DNA from: Flavobacterium sp.
GTDB taxonomy: Bacteria; Bacteroidota; Bacteroidia; Flavobacteriales; Flavobacteriaceae
Assembly (NCBI GenBank): GCA_025351785.1
Contig: JANXVF010000038.1
Location: forward strand, 1 to 64,000
DNA length: 64,000 nt
Direction: 5' to 3'
Each line of letters starts with the position of its first letter. Position 1 is the first letter of the stretch. A program made the translations under genes and the position numbers. Below, in pieces: positions 9,273-18,548 of the stretch. The notes under the pieces are model-generated. The model made no database searches and had not been told where the DNA came from. It was given only the letters and a program-made list of their open reading frames with translations.

Positions 9273-9306
9273 AATCTCGAATAATGTAAATTCAAAATTC
9301 GAGATT
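9273..9306. terminator. Hairpin between convergent tex and tatA
   Basis: AATCTCGAA (9273-9281) / TTCGAGATT (9298-9306) between convergent genes. Confidence 0.55.
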
Positions 9307-9319
9307 CTTGTTTCAACAC

Positions 9320-9502
9320 TTATTTAGTTTCTTCCTCTTTTTTAGAATTTGCTTTCGGGGCATCTTCTCCCTTAGAGGCATCTTTAAATTCTTTAAGTCC
9401 TGTTCCTAGGCCTTTCATTAATTCAGGTATTTTTTTACCTCCGAAAAGCAATAAAACTACAACTAAAATAACCAGTATTTCTGGCATCCCTATTCTTCCC
9501 AT
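9320..9502 (-). CDS. tatA: Twin-arginine translocase subunit TatA/TatE
   Basis: [42 protein letters not shown]. Confidence 0.95.
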   Translation of the reverse strand: MGRIGMPEILVILVVVLLLFGGKKIPELMKGLGTGLKEFKDASKGEDAPKANSKKEEETK

Positions 9503-9538
9503 GATACAAAATTTAAGCTTTCGCAGATTTCATTTAAA

Positions 9539-9546
9539 CAAAGGTA
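9539..9546 (-). promoter_or_regulatory. tatA -7 element TACCTTTG
   Basis: Reverse complement CAAAGGTA, 36 nt upstream of the tatA start. Confidence 0.55.
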
Positions 9547-9669
9547 AAAAGAAAAAAGGTTAGTACTCTATTTAACTAAAATATTTATAGTTAATTTTCG
9601 TTAAATTTAGTTTTACCTACTATTTAAAGCATAATCTAATGGAAATAATGCCAAACAATCCTTTTTTTA

Positions 9670-9677
9670 TATATTTG
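9670..9677 (+). promoter_or_regulatory. -7 element TATATTTG
   Basis: TAnnTTTG 16 nt before ATG 9694. Confidence 0.55.
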
Positions 9678-9693
9678 TTCAGCACTAAAAGTT

Positions 9694-10188
9694 ATGTCTG
9701 AAAAACGCCTAAAAAATAAATTATTAAAAAAGCGCCTCTTTACCAAAAACAGGTTAATCATTTTAAACGAGGACACTTTTGAAGAAATTTTTTCTTTAAA
9801 ACTTACTTTAATGAATGTTTTTGTGGTAGCAACAATAGGTGCTATTTTGATAATTACAGTAACTACTTTCATCATAGCTTTTACACCTTTGCGCGAATAT
9901 ATTCCTGGATATACGTCTTCTAAACTCAAAAAAAATGCAACCGAATTAGCCTTAAAATCTGACTCTTTAGCTTTTGCAATTAAAAAAAATGAGATATATT
10001 TAGAATCTATAAAAAAAGTTTTGAACGGTGATTTAGAATATGCAAAAGTTAATAAAGATTCTATTTTAGCGATTTCAGTCGATACGTTACCCGACTTAAA
10101 ACTTACGGCAACTGAAGACGAGTTAAACCTAAGAAAAGAAGTTTCTGAAAAAGAAAAAAAAGATAAGAAAATGGAGAAAAGAAATTAG
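9694..10188 (+). CDS. Membrane-anchored coiled-coil protein resembling the N-terminus of flavobacterial M23 peptidases, catalytic domain absent
   Basis: One TM helix then FTPLREYIPGYTSSKLKKNATELALKSDSL; ends at 164 aa in a charged tail with no HxxxD or HLHFE motif. Confidence 0.65.
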   Translation: MSEKRLKNKLLKKRLFTKNRLIILNEDTFEEIFSLKLTLMNVFVVATIGAILIITVTTFIIAFTPLREYIPGYTSSKLKKNATELALKSDSLAFAIKKNEIYLESIKKVLNGDLEYAKVNKDSILAISVDTLPDLKLTATEDELNLRKEVSEKEKKDKKMEKRN

Positions 10189-10241
10189 AGAAAAAATCAT
10201 AAACTTTAAAACTTTCGACTTTATAACTTTACGACCAAAAA

Positions 10242-11729
10242 ATGTCTTTAAAATCTATACTTGCCAAAATATTTGCTAAGATTATTCACTATAAAACTCA
10301 AAAGTGGGCTCAAAATCCTGTTGAAATTCAACAAAAAGTATTTAATGATTTGATTCGTCAAGCTAAAAATACTCAGTTTGCAAAAGATCATTTTTTTTCA
10401 GAAATCAAATCATTTTCAGATTTTCAAAAGCAAGTCCCAATTCGAGATTATGAAGAACTGAAACACTATGTTGATCGAGTTGTAGAAGGCGAAGAAAACA
10501 TTCTCTGGAAAGGAAAACCACTATATTTTGCCAAAACTTCAGGTACAACTTCTGGAGCAAAATATATTCCGTTAACTAAAGAATCGATGCCGTTTCATAT
10601 TGAAGCTGCTCGAAATGCTATTCTAAATTACATTCACGAAACAGGTAAAGCCGATTTTGTTGATGGAAAAATGATTTTCCTTCAAGGAAGTCCGATTTTG
10701 GAAAATAAAAACGGAATAAAACTGGGAAGATTATCTGGAATTGTGGCACATTTTGTTCCGAAATATTTACAAAAAAACCGAATGCCAAGTTTGGAAACCA
10801 ATTGTATTGACGATTGGGAAACCAAAGTTGATGCTATTGTAAACGAAACCATCAACGAAGATATGGTTGTTATTTCAGGAATTCCGTCGTGGGTGCAAAT
10901 GTATTTTGAAAAACTGCAGCAAAAAGGAGAAAAGCCAGTTGGAGAACTTTTTAAAAATTTCAATTTGTTTATTTATGGAGGTGTAAATTATGAACCCTAT
11001 CGTGCTAAATTTGAAAATTTAATCGGGCGAAAAGTTGATTCGATAGAGTTATTTCCTGCATCAGAAGGATTTTTTGCTTACCAAGATTCTCAAAAAGAAA
11101 AAGGAATGTTGTTGCTGTTGAATTCTGGAATTTTTTACGAATTTGTAAAACCAGAGGAATTTTTTACTGTAACGCCAAAACGATATACCATTGGAGAAGT
11201 AGAATTGAATGTAAATTATGTTTTAATAATTTCAACTAATGCTGGACTTTGGGCGTATAATATTGGTGATACCGTTCAATTTACAAGTTTAAAACCTTAT
11301 CGAGTTATTGTTTCTGGAAGAATCAAACATTACATTTCTGCTTTTGGCGAACATGTTATTGGAAAAGAAGTAGAACACGCTTTGCAAGAAGCTATGCAAA
11401 ACACAACTATTTGTGTAAACGAGTTTACAGTTGCGCCACAAATTGCACCAAAAACAGGATTGCCCTATCACGAATGGTTTATAGAATTTGAAAATGAACC
11501 CAATAATTTGAAAGAATTTGCGTTAGCTGTTGACAATGCTATGAGACAACAAAATGTATATTACGATGATTTAATTGTTGGCAAAGTTTTAAAAACAGTT
11601 GTGATTACCAAAGTACCTAAAAATGGGTTTCAAGAATACATGAAATCTATAGGGAAATTAGGCGGACAAAATAAGCTACCAAGACTTTCAAACGATAGAA
11701 CTATAGCAGATAAACTTCAAATAGAATAA
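10242..11729 (+). CDS. GH3 auxin-responsive promoter family (acyl-adenylate) protein
   Basis: FAKTSGTTSGAKYIPLT, SELFPASEGFFAYQ-like core, SGRIKHYISAFGEHV. Confidence 0.92.
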   Translation: MSLKSILAKIFAKIIHYKTQKWAQNPVEIQQKVFNDLIRQAKNTQFAKDHFFSEIKSFSDFQKQVPIRDYEELKHYVDRVVEGEENILWKGKPLYFAKTSGTTSGAKYIPLTKESMPFHIEAARNAILNYIHETGKADFVDGKMIFLQGSPILENKNGIKLGRLSGIVAHFVPKYLQKNRMPSLETNCIDDWETKVDAIVNETINEDMVVISGIPSWVQMYFEKLQQKGEKPVGELFKNFNLFIYGGVNYEPYRAKFENLIGRKVDSIELFPASEGFFAYQDSQKEKGMLLLLNSGIFYEFVKPEEFFTVTPKRYTIGEVELNVNYVLIISTNAGLWAYNIGDTVQFTSLKPYRVIVSGRIKHYISAFGEHVIGKEVEHALQEAMQNTTICVNEFTVAPQIAPKTGLPYHEWFIEFENEPNNLKEFALAVDNAMRQQNVYYDDLIVGKVLKTVVITKVPKNGFQEYMKSIGKLGGQNKLPRLSNDRTIADKLQIE

Positions 11730-11736
11730 CAAAAAG

Positions 11737-12618
11737 ATGCAAAAAAAAAGACTTTGGGTTTTATTTATTTTAGTGAGTTTTACGGTTTTTTCACAGATAA
11801 AAGGAGTTGTAAAAGACAGTATTTCGGGAAAATCTATTCCTTATGTAAACATTTGGGTTCAAAACGATAATATTGGAACTACATCACAAGAAGATGGTAA
11901 ATTTGAAATAAATGTAAAATCAAATTCGGTCAAATTAGTTTTTAACGCCATAGGTTTTGAAAAAAAAACCATTTCAATTTTAAATGCACAAGAAGTTTTT
12001 TTAAAACCAATAGAATACCAATTGGACGAAGTTGTGATTTTAAAACGTTTTGGAAATAGACAAATAGAAATTGGTAAAACCGACAGTCAAATTTACCAAG
12101 CATTTGATAACGGACCTAGAATTGACGTTAAATATTTCCCATATTTCCCTAAATATAAAAAAACAAAATACTTAAAAAAGGTTACTATTTTTGCAGATAA
12201 CCGTGTTGAAAACGCAAGCCTAAAATTGCATTTTTACGGTGTTGATGCTTCAGGATTTCCTGATGAAGAGTTATTGAATAAAAATTTTATTGTGTCTCTA
12301 AAAAAAGGGACTGCAAATAATATTTTTGATTTAACCGATTTTAATTTAAAATTTCCAAAAACTGGAATTTTTGTTGGTTTTGAAAAGCTAATCATCGAAA
12401 AAAATAAACTGGAACAAATTAGTATAGATAAAAACACAAATACTTCAAAAGTAAAAATTTCTTATTTCCCGTTTGTGTTGTATAATTATGTTGAACGTGA
12501 TTTTATTTATACCTTTTCTGGTGGTAAATGGAATAAACAATCTAATGTAGACGCGTCAAACTCTGATAAAAAAGTTGAAACATATGAACCAGCAATAAAT
12601 TTAATTTTAACAAATTAA
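11737..12618 (+). CDS. Carboxypeptidase-like regulatory domain protein (secreted)
   Basis: Signal peptide, IKGVVKDSISGKSIPYVNIWVQNDNIGTTSQEDGKFEI beta-domain. Confidence 0.85.
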   Translation: MQKKRLWVLFILVSFTVFSQIKGVVKDSISGKSIPYVNIWVQNDNIGTTSQEDGKFEINVKSNSVKLVFNAIGFEKKTISILNAQEVFLKPIEYQLDEVVILKRFGNRQIEIGKTDSQIYQAFDNGPRIDVKYFPYFPKYKKTKYLKKVTIFADNRVENASLKLHFYGVDASGFPDEELLNKNFIVSLKKGTANNIFDLTDFNLKFPKTGIFVGFEKLIIEKNKLEQISIDKNTNTSKVKISYFPFVLYNYVERDFIYTFSGGKWNKQSNVDASNSDKKVETYEPAINLILTN

Positions 12619-13529
12619 TGAAGTATATCATTTATATTTTTTTGGTATTCACGATTTTTGTTTCTGCACAAATAAAGGGTGTTGTAGTTGACGAAAATAA
12701 CAAACCGATTCCTTATGTAAATATTTGGGTTGAAAATGGAAATATTGGAACAACTTCAGAGCAAGACGGAAGTTTTAGTTTGCAACTGAAAAGTCAGGAA
12801 AAAAACCTAATTTTTTCTGCAATTGGATTTGAACGTAAAACCGTCGAGGCTGACAAAACAGAAAAGGTAGTATTAAAAAACTCATCTATTCAACTCGATG
12901 AAGTTGTAATTAAAAAAAGGAAATTAGAATTAAAAAAGGAAATTGGAAATTACGAAAATGGAGGTTTTAGATACCACGAGAATTATTTTGTAAATGGAAT
13001 TTATTTTAAAATCACAGAGGAAGAAAAAGTTAAATATCCATTTATAAAAGAGATAAAGTTTAGATCGTTATCAAAAAATAAAAATGCAAAAATTAGGGTT
13101 TATTTAGTCGAAAAAAATGCTGACGGCTCACCAGGTTTACAACTTTTATCAGATGAAATAATTTTTGAAGTAAAAAAAGGAAATACCAAAAATAAAATTG
13201 ATTTTTCTTCAAAAAAAATTGAAATTCCAAAAGAAGGATTTTTTGTAGTATTCGAAAAATTAAAGATAGAACAGAACAAGCATTACATAGAATACTACTA
13301 TGCAGATAAGGATGGAAAAAAAATTTTTTACAAAGGACTCAATTATGAACCAGAAATTTCTTTAGTTCCTGTTGACGAAGATATAGGATGGAATAAAAGA
13401 ACCAATGATAATTGGAAAAAATCGAGTAAAACAATAATTCAAAATCCAAATAGTTTTGAAAATATACTAATGAAAAAATATCACAACAAATATTTAATAC
13501 CATCAGTAACCGTCACAATCACCAATTAA
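12618..13529 (+). CDS. Carboxypeptidase-like regulatory domain protein, tandem paralog
   Basis: IKGVVVDENNKPIPYVNIWVENGNIGTTSEQDGSFSL; start overlaps preceding stop (TAATG). Confidence 0.85.
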   Translation: MKYIIYIFLVFTIFVSAQIKGVVVDENNKPIPYVNIWVENGNIGTTSEQDGSFSLQLKSQEKNLIFSAIGFERKTVEADKTEKVVLKNSSIQLDEVVIKKRKLELKKEIGNYENGGFRYHENYFVNGIYFKITEEEKVKYPFIKEIKFRSLSKNKNAKIRVYLVEKNADGSPGLQLLSDEIIFEVKKGNTKNKIDFSSKKIEIPKEGFFVVFEKLKIEQNKHYIEYYYADKDGKKIFYKGLNYEPEISLVPVDEDIGWNKRTNDNWKKSSKTIIQNPNSFENILMKKYHNKYLIPSVTVTITN

Positions 13530-13542
13530 ACTTCAAAATAAG

Positions 13543-13550
13543 TATATTTG
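13543..13550 (+). promoter_or_regulatory. -7 element TATATTTG
   Basis: TAnnTTTG 21 nt upstream of ATG 13572; contains the TTG called as start in the track. Confidence 0.55.
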
Positions 13551-13571
13551 CAGGTTAGAAAACAAAATTTC

Positions 13572-15263
13572 ATGAATGAAATAAAAAATATTTCGCGTTC
13601 AAGAGCGCAAGAATCGTCGGCTGCTATCGAACGATTGTACATTACAATGAGGCATTTATTTAATCGTGGTTTTTATAAACCCATGGGGGTCTCTGGCGAA
13701 ACATTAAGAGAAGCTTTACTAGAGCTTCGCCCAGAAATTTACGGAAGCATAGCCGAAGAAAAAGTCGAGTTGAGCGGTTTGTTATATGTAATAGAAAGAC
13801 TTCCTGTAGGGATTGAAGAATGCCGATATATAAATTTAACTTCTGACGAAGGATATTCAAAATCGCATTTTACACCTATAGTTCCTCCTAAACGACGTAG
13901 AAATTGTTATCGTATTGATGAGGAACAAATGAATGTTGAAATAACTCGAGGAAGGTCAGATATTTACGATATTTTAACACATCTTACATTTATTTTTATT
14001 GAATCTCATAAGATTAAAAATCGTGTTTTATTAGACGATTTAGAGGTAGAGGTAACTCGGGACTGGAAAAAACTAGAACAAACAGTTCAACAAAATAAAA
14101 AACTTACATTAAAGGAAAAAGAAGTTGCCTTGTCTCATGTGGCAAATATTTTAGGAAGAACGTTTTCTGAACTTTTGCATATATATGACTCTTTTGGAAC
14201 CTCTGAAAAACCGGATAGATTTCTTCATGTAATTTACTGGTTAGGAAAAATTGCCATCGAAGAAGTTGTTGATAATAATAAACGAACTATTACTTTTAGT
14301 CCAATTTTGCGTGAGCGATTAGGACATCATATTCATGGCGAAATATGGGCAAATAATATCAAAGAGGTTTTAAAACAAAATGAACTTTTGGATAGACCAA
14401 TACATATCATTAGCGCAAACATGCACAGTGTTATGAATTCGATATTTGCAACATCGGTTTTAAAAAATAAATTTAAAGAAAAAACCGATTTTTACATTTA
14501 TGAAGAGCTAAGCAAGTCGGGAGCTCATGAATTAAGAAATAAAGTAGAAAATGTAGCTTTACAACAAGGAATGTATTTTTTACCTGACAATTCGGGAACC
14601 AATATAGATGTCCAGATATTTGATACAGCAAAATTTGATTGGTCAAAAACATCTTTTGCAAAAGCAAAATTAGGAAATGTCAAACCAGTATTAATCGTAA
14701 TGGATTATGCTTTTGGGGAACAAGCATACGAAACTATAGACGAATTATTAAAACCTTACAAACAAGGAAAAATTAGTAGTCTAATAAATGCAGAATCAGT
14801 TTCAATAATGGGAAAAGCTGGAATTCTTGAAGGTGGAAAAGGCGATATAATGATTCCCAATGCACACATTAATGAAGGAACTGCCGACAACTATTCGTTT
14901 GAAAATGAATTAACACCAGCAATGTTTGAAGGAAACGGAATTCCAGTTTTTGCTGGTTCTATGGTAACTGTTTTAGGAACATCACTTCAAAACAGAGATT
15001 TATTAAAGTTTTTTCATGATTCAACTTGGGCAGCGATTGGCTTAGAAATGGAAGGTTCTTATTATCAAAAAGCAATACAAAGCGCATCTAAAATTCGGAA
15101 AAGTATTAATCCAAATGTAAAAGTTCGTTATGCTTATTATGCATCAGATAATCCATTGGAAACAGGAAGCACACTTGCTTCGGGAGGTTTGGGAACAACT
15201 GGAGTAAAGCCTACCTACTTAATTACCATCAAAATATTAGAACAAATCTTTAACGTAAAATAA
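13572..15263 (+). CDS. Conserved Bacteroidota protein (DUF6909-like) with nucleoside-phosphorylase-like C-terminus
   Basis: MNEIKNISRSRAQESSAAIERLYITMRHLFNRGFYKPMGVSG...; C-terminal GLEMEGSYYQKAIQ and ASDNPLETGS resemble the PNP/AMP nucleosidase fold. Confidence 0.6.
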   Translation: MNEIKNISRSRAQESSAAIERLYITMRHLFNRGFYKPMGVSGETLREALLELRPEIYGSIAEEKVELSGLLYVIERLPVGIEECRYINLTSDEGYSKSHFTPIVPPKRRRNCYRIDEEQMNVEITRGRSDIYDILTHLTFIFIESHKIKNRVLLDDLEVEVTRDWKKLEQTVQQNKKLTLKEKEVALSHVANILGRTFSELLHIYDSFGTSEKPDRFLHVIYWLGKIAIEEVVDNNKRTITFSPILRERLGHHIHGEIWANNIKEVLKQNELLDRPIHIISANMHSVMNSIFATSVLKNKFKEKTDFYIYEELSKSGAHELRNKVENVALQQGMYFLPDNSGTNIDVQIFDTAKFDWSKTSFAKAKLGNVKPVLIVMDYAFGEQAYETIDELLKPYKQGKISSLINAESVSIMGKAGILEGGKGDIMIPNAHINEGTADNYSFENELTPAMFEGNGIPVFAGSMVTVLGTSLQNRDLLKFFHDSTWAAIGLEMEGSYYQKAIQSASKIRKSINPNVKVRYAYYASDNPLETGSTLASGGLGTTGVKPTYLITIKILEQIFNVK

Positions 15264-15270
15264 TTTTTTT

Positions 15271-16251
15271 ATGAGTTCAGCACCACAGAATGACGAAAAT
15301 CAAGAAATTGACTTATCTCAAATTTCAAAAAAAATCGGAAATTTTTTTGAAAAAATCTCCAACAAAATATTTAAAATCATTCTGTTTGTTAAAAGAAACA
15401 TAATTGTATTAGCACTATTGTTTATCATTGGAGCGGTTTTAGGATTTCTTGTAGATAAAACAAACAAAATCTATGATAATCAAATTATTGTAACACCAAA
15501 TTTTACTTCTACTGATTATTTATATTCTAAAATTGATCTTATAAATTCTAAAATAAACGAAGGCGATACGTTGTTTTTAAAAAACATTGTAGGCATTAAA
15601 AAAACTAAAAATTTCGGAACTATCAAAATTGAACCAATTACCGATATTTACAAATTTATTGGAAGCAATCCTGTAAATTTTGAATTTGTAAAATTATTGG
15701 CAGAAGATGGGGATCTTAAAAAAATTGTTGACGATAAATTAACCAGTAGAAATTACATGTTTCACAATATTTCTTATACAACATCTAAGCCCACAACCGA
15801 CGAGAATACAGTAATACCCATTTTAAAATATTTGAATAATTCAGAATATTATAGTAAAGTTCAAAAAGAATATTTGAATAATACCAAAATAAAAATGATT
15901 GAAAATGATTCGATTATTAAACAAATTGATGGAGTTTTAAATTCTTTTACCAAAAAAGTAAATGGAGCTCAAAATAGTGATAAACTGATATATTACAATG
16001 AAAACACTCAGTTAAATGATGTTATTAAAACTAAAAATGACCTTATTAAAGAGCAAGGAGAACACCGATTAGAACTTATTGGAATTGATAAAATTGTAAA
16101 AGAAAGCAGTTCTACAATTAATATTAGAAATACTAAAGGTGCTAATGGCAAAATGAAATTCATCTTACCATTATTTTTTATCTTTTTATTTTACTTATTT
16201 TACAACGTCAAATTATTTTACAAAAAACAAGAGGCAAAATTTAAAGTTTAA
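15271..16251 (+). CDS. Wzz-like chain-length determinant / membrane protein of polysaccharide locus
   Basis: N-terminal TM ([19 protein letters not shown]), periplasmic region, C-terminal TM ([17 protein letters not shown]). Confidence 0.55.
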   Translation: MSSAPQNDENQEIDLSQISKKIGNFFEKISNKIFKIILFVKRNIIVLALLFIIGAVLGFLVDKTNKIYDNQIIVTPNFTSTDYLYSKIDLINSKINEGDTLFLKNIVGIKKTKNFGTIKIEPITDIYKFIGSNPVNFEFVKLLAEDGDLKKIVDDKLTSRNYMFHNISYTTSKPTTDENTVIPILKYLNNSEYYSKVQKEYLNNTKIKMIENDSIIKQIDGVLNSFTKKVNGAQNSDKLIYYNENTQLNDVIKTKNDLIKEQGEHRLELIGIDKIVKESSSTINIRNTKGANGKMKFILPLFFIFLFYLFYNVKLFYKKQEAKFKV

Positions 16252-16256
16252 AAAGT

Positions 16257-17120
16257 ATGAAAGGAATCATTTTAGCTGGCGGTTCTGGCACACGGTTGCA
16301 TCCATTGACTTTGGCGGTAAGCAAACAATTAATGCCAATTTATGACAAACCCATGATTTATTACCCATTATCAACATTAATGTGGGCAGGAATCAATGAA
16401 ATATTAATCATATCAACACCTCACGATTTGCCTTTGTTTCAACAATTATTGGGCGATGGTAAAAAACTAGGCTGTCGATTTGAATATGCTATTCAAGAAA
16501 ACCCAAACGGATTAGCCGAAGCCTTTATAATTGGAAAAGAGTTTGTTGGCGCAGATAAAGTAGCCTTGATATTGGGCGATAATATTTTTTACGGAACTGG
16601 CTTAGCCGAGTTATTACAAGCCAACAGCAATCCTGATGGAGGAATTATTTATGCCTACCATGTTCATGATCCTGAACGTTATGGCGTAGTAGATTTTGAC
16701 AAAAACGGAAAAGTGCTTTCAATTGAAGAAAAACCAGTCCAACCTAAATCTAATTATGCTGTGCCGGGTATTTATTTTTATGACAATTCGGTTATAGAAG
16801 TTGCTGCCAATATTGCACCAAGTCATCGAGGCGAACTCGAGATAACCGATGTCAACAAAGAATATTTAAAAAGAGGCAATCTTAAAGTAAGCATTCTTGA
16901 CAGAGGAACAGCTTGGTTAGATACAGGAACTTTCCAATCGTTAATGCAAGCAGGACAATTTGTTCAAGTGATAGAAGAACGACAAGGTTTAAAAATTGGA
17001 GCTATCGAAGAAGCAGCTTTTAAAATGGGATTTATTGACAAAACACAGTTAAAAATATTAGCAGAACCGTTGTTAAAAAGTGGTTATGGCGTTCATTTAA
17101 TGAGTTTATTAGAAGAATAA
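16257..17120 (+). CDS. rfbA: Glucose-1-phosphate thymidylyltransferase
   Basis: [42 protein letters not shown]. Confidence 0.97.
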   Translation: MKGIILAGGSGTRLHPLTLAVSKQLMPIYDKPMIYYPLSTLMWAGINEILIISTPHDLPLFQQLLGDGKKLGCRFEYAIQENPNGLAEAFIIGKEFVGADKVALILGDNIFYGTGLAELLQANSNPDGGIIYAYHVHDPERYGVVDFDKNGKVLSIEEKPVQPKSNYAVPGIYFYDNSVIEVAANIAPSHRGELEITDVNKEYLKRGNLKVSILDRGTAWLDTGTFQSLMQAGQFVQVIEERQGLKIGAIEEAAFKMGFIDKTQLKILAEPLLKSGYGVHLMSLLEE

Positions 17121-17121
17121 A

Positions 17122-17673
17122 ATGATTTTTACAGAAACCAAACTCAAAGGATGTTTTATTCTTGAACCAAAAATTTTTAAAGATGAGCGTGGCTATTTTA
17201 TGGAAAGTTTTAATGAAGAAACTTTTCAAAAAGGAATCAATCAACAAGTTCATTTTGTTCAAGATAATCAATCTTTTTCTACCAAAGGCGTTTTACGAGG
17301 ATTGCATTATCAAACAGGAAATTATGCTCAAGCTAAATTAGTTCGAGTGCTTCAAGGCGAAGTTTTAGACGTTGCTGTTGATATTCGTCCCGATTCTGAA
17401 ACTTTTGGTCAATATGAAACGGTTATTCTTTCTGCAGAAAAACAAAATCAGTTTTTTGTGCCAAGAGGATTTGCTCACGGATTTTTAGTACTTAGTGAAA
17501 CAGCTACTTTTTTTTACAAATGTGATAATTTTTATAACGCGGCAAGTGAGGGCGGAATTATTTATAATGATATCGAAATTGCCATAAATTGGCAGTTTGA
17601 GGTCGAAAAATTAATTATTTCTGATAAAGATTTTTTGCAACCCACTTTAAAAAATGCCAAAAAGGTATGGTAG
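17122..17673 (+). CDS. rfbC: dTDP-4-dehydrorhamnose 3,5-epimerase
   Basis: FKDERGYFMESFNEE, GVLRGLHYQ, VPRGFAHGFLVLSE. Confidence 0.96.
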   Translation: MIFTETKLKGCFILEPKIFKDERGYFMESFNEETFQKGINQQVHFVQDNQSFSTKGVLRGLHYQTGNYAQAKLVRVLQGEVLDVAVDIRPDSETFGQYETVILSAEKQNQFFVPRGFAHGFLVLSETATFFYKCDNFYNAASEGGIIYNDIEIAINWQFEVEKLIISDKDFLQPTLKNAKKVW

Positions 17674-18548
17674 TTTTAGTAACAGGATCAAAGGGTCAAT
17701 TAGGTCAATCATTACAGTTTATTGCTAGTAATTATCTAGATATTTCATTTGTTTTTTGTGCATCATCCGATTTAGATATTACAAATACAGAAAATTGTCA
17801 AGTTGTTTTTTCTAAATATAAACCCAATTATTGTATAAATGCAGCAGCTTATACAGCAGTTGATAAAGCAGAAACCGAACCAGAAAAAGCACATTTAATA
17901 AATGTAATTGGTGCAAAAAATATAGCTATAGTTTGTAAAGAAAACAATTGTATTTTACTTCATGTTTCAACCGATTTTGTTTTTGATGGGGATTATTCTA
18001 ATTTGTCACCCCGAGCGCAGTCGAGGGGTTATTCAGAAGAAGACATTCCAAATCCAACAGGCGTTTATGGTCAAACAAAATTAGAAGGAGAAAAAGCCAT
18101 TCAAGCAATAACAGATAAATATTACATTATTAGAACCTCTTGGGTGTATTCGCAATTTGGAAATAATTTCATGAAAACCATGTTACGACTTGCCTCAGAT
18201 AGAGACACATTATCAGTAGTAAACGACCAAATAGGAACACCAACCAACGCTGTCGATTTAGCAGAATGTTTAGTAAAGATAATTCAAATAGACAACCAAC
18301 AACTAACAACAGACAATTTCGGAATCTATAATTTCAGCAACGAAGGACAATGTTCATGGTATGATTTTGCAAAAAAAATATTCGAGTTTAATAAAATTAA
18401 AATAAATTTACTTGCAATACCAACGTCAAGCTTTCCAACTCCAGCTAAAAGACCAAGTTATAGTGTTTTGGATAAAAGTAAGATTAAAAATGTATTTTCA
18501 TTTGCTGTTGAGGAATGGGAAGATAGTTTAAATAGAATAAAAAAATGA
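17667..18548 (+). CDS. rfbD: dTDP-4-dehydrorhamnose reductase
   Basis: VTGSKGQLGQSLQ, CINAAAYTAVDKAE, HVSTDFVFDG, NPTGVYGQTKLEGE; carries an extra 12-aa insertion. Confidence 0.95.
   Translation: MVVLVTGSKGQLGQSLQFIASNYLDISFVFCASSDLDITNTENCQVVFSKYKPNYCINAAAYTAVDKAETEPEKAHLINVIGAKNIAIVCKENNCILLHVSTDFVFDGDYSNLSPRAQSRGYSEEDIPNPTGVYGQTKLEGEKAIQAITDKYYIIRTSWVYSQFGNNFMKTMLRLASDRDTLSVVNDQIGTPTNAVDLAECLVKIIQIDNQQLTTDNFGIYNFSNEGQCSWYDFAKKIFEFNKIKINLLAIPTSSFPTPAKRPSYSVLDKSKIKNVFSFAVEEWEDSLNRIKK
18007..18030. repeat. CACCCCGAGCGCAGTCGAGGGGTT element inside rfbD
   Basis: GC-rich imperfect hairpin in an AT-rich gene, in frame (SPRAQSRG), flanked by TTATTC at 17993-17998 and 18029-18034. Confidence 0.8.

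Noticed and set aside
9283-9294. AATGTAAATTCA shared by the tex/tatA hairpin loop and the 32-bp array
   Set aside because: A single 12-mer match in AT-rich DNA could be chance; no longer similarity seen.
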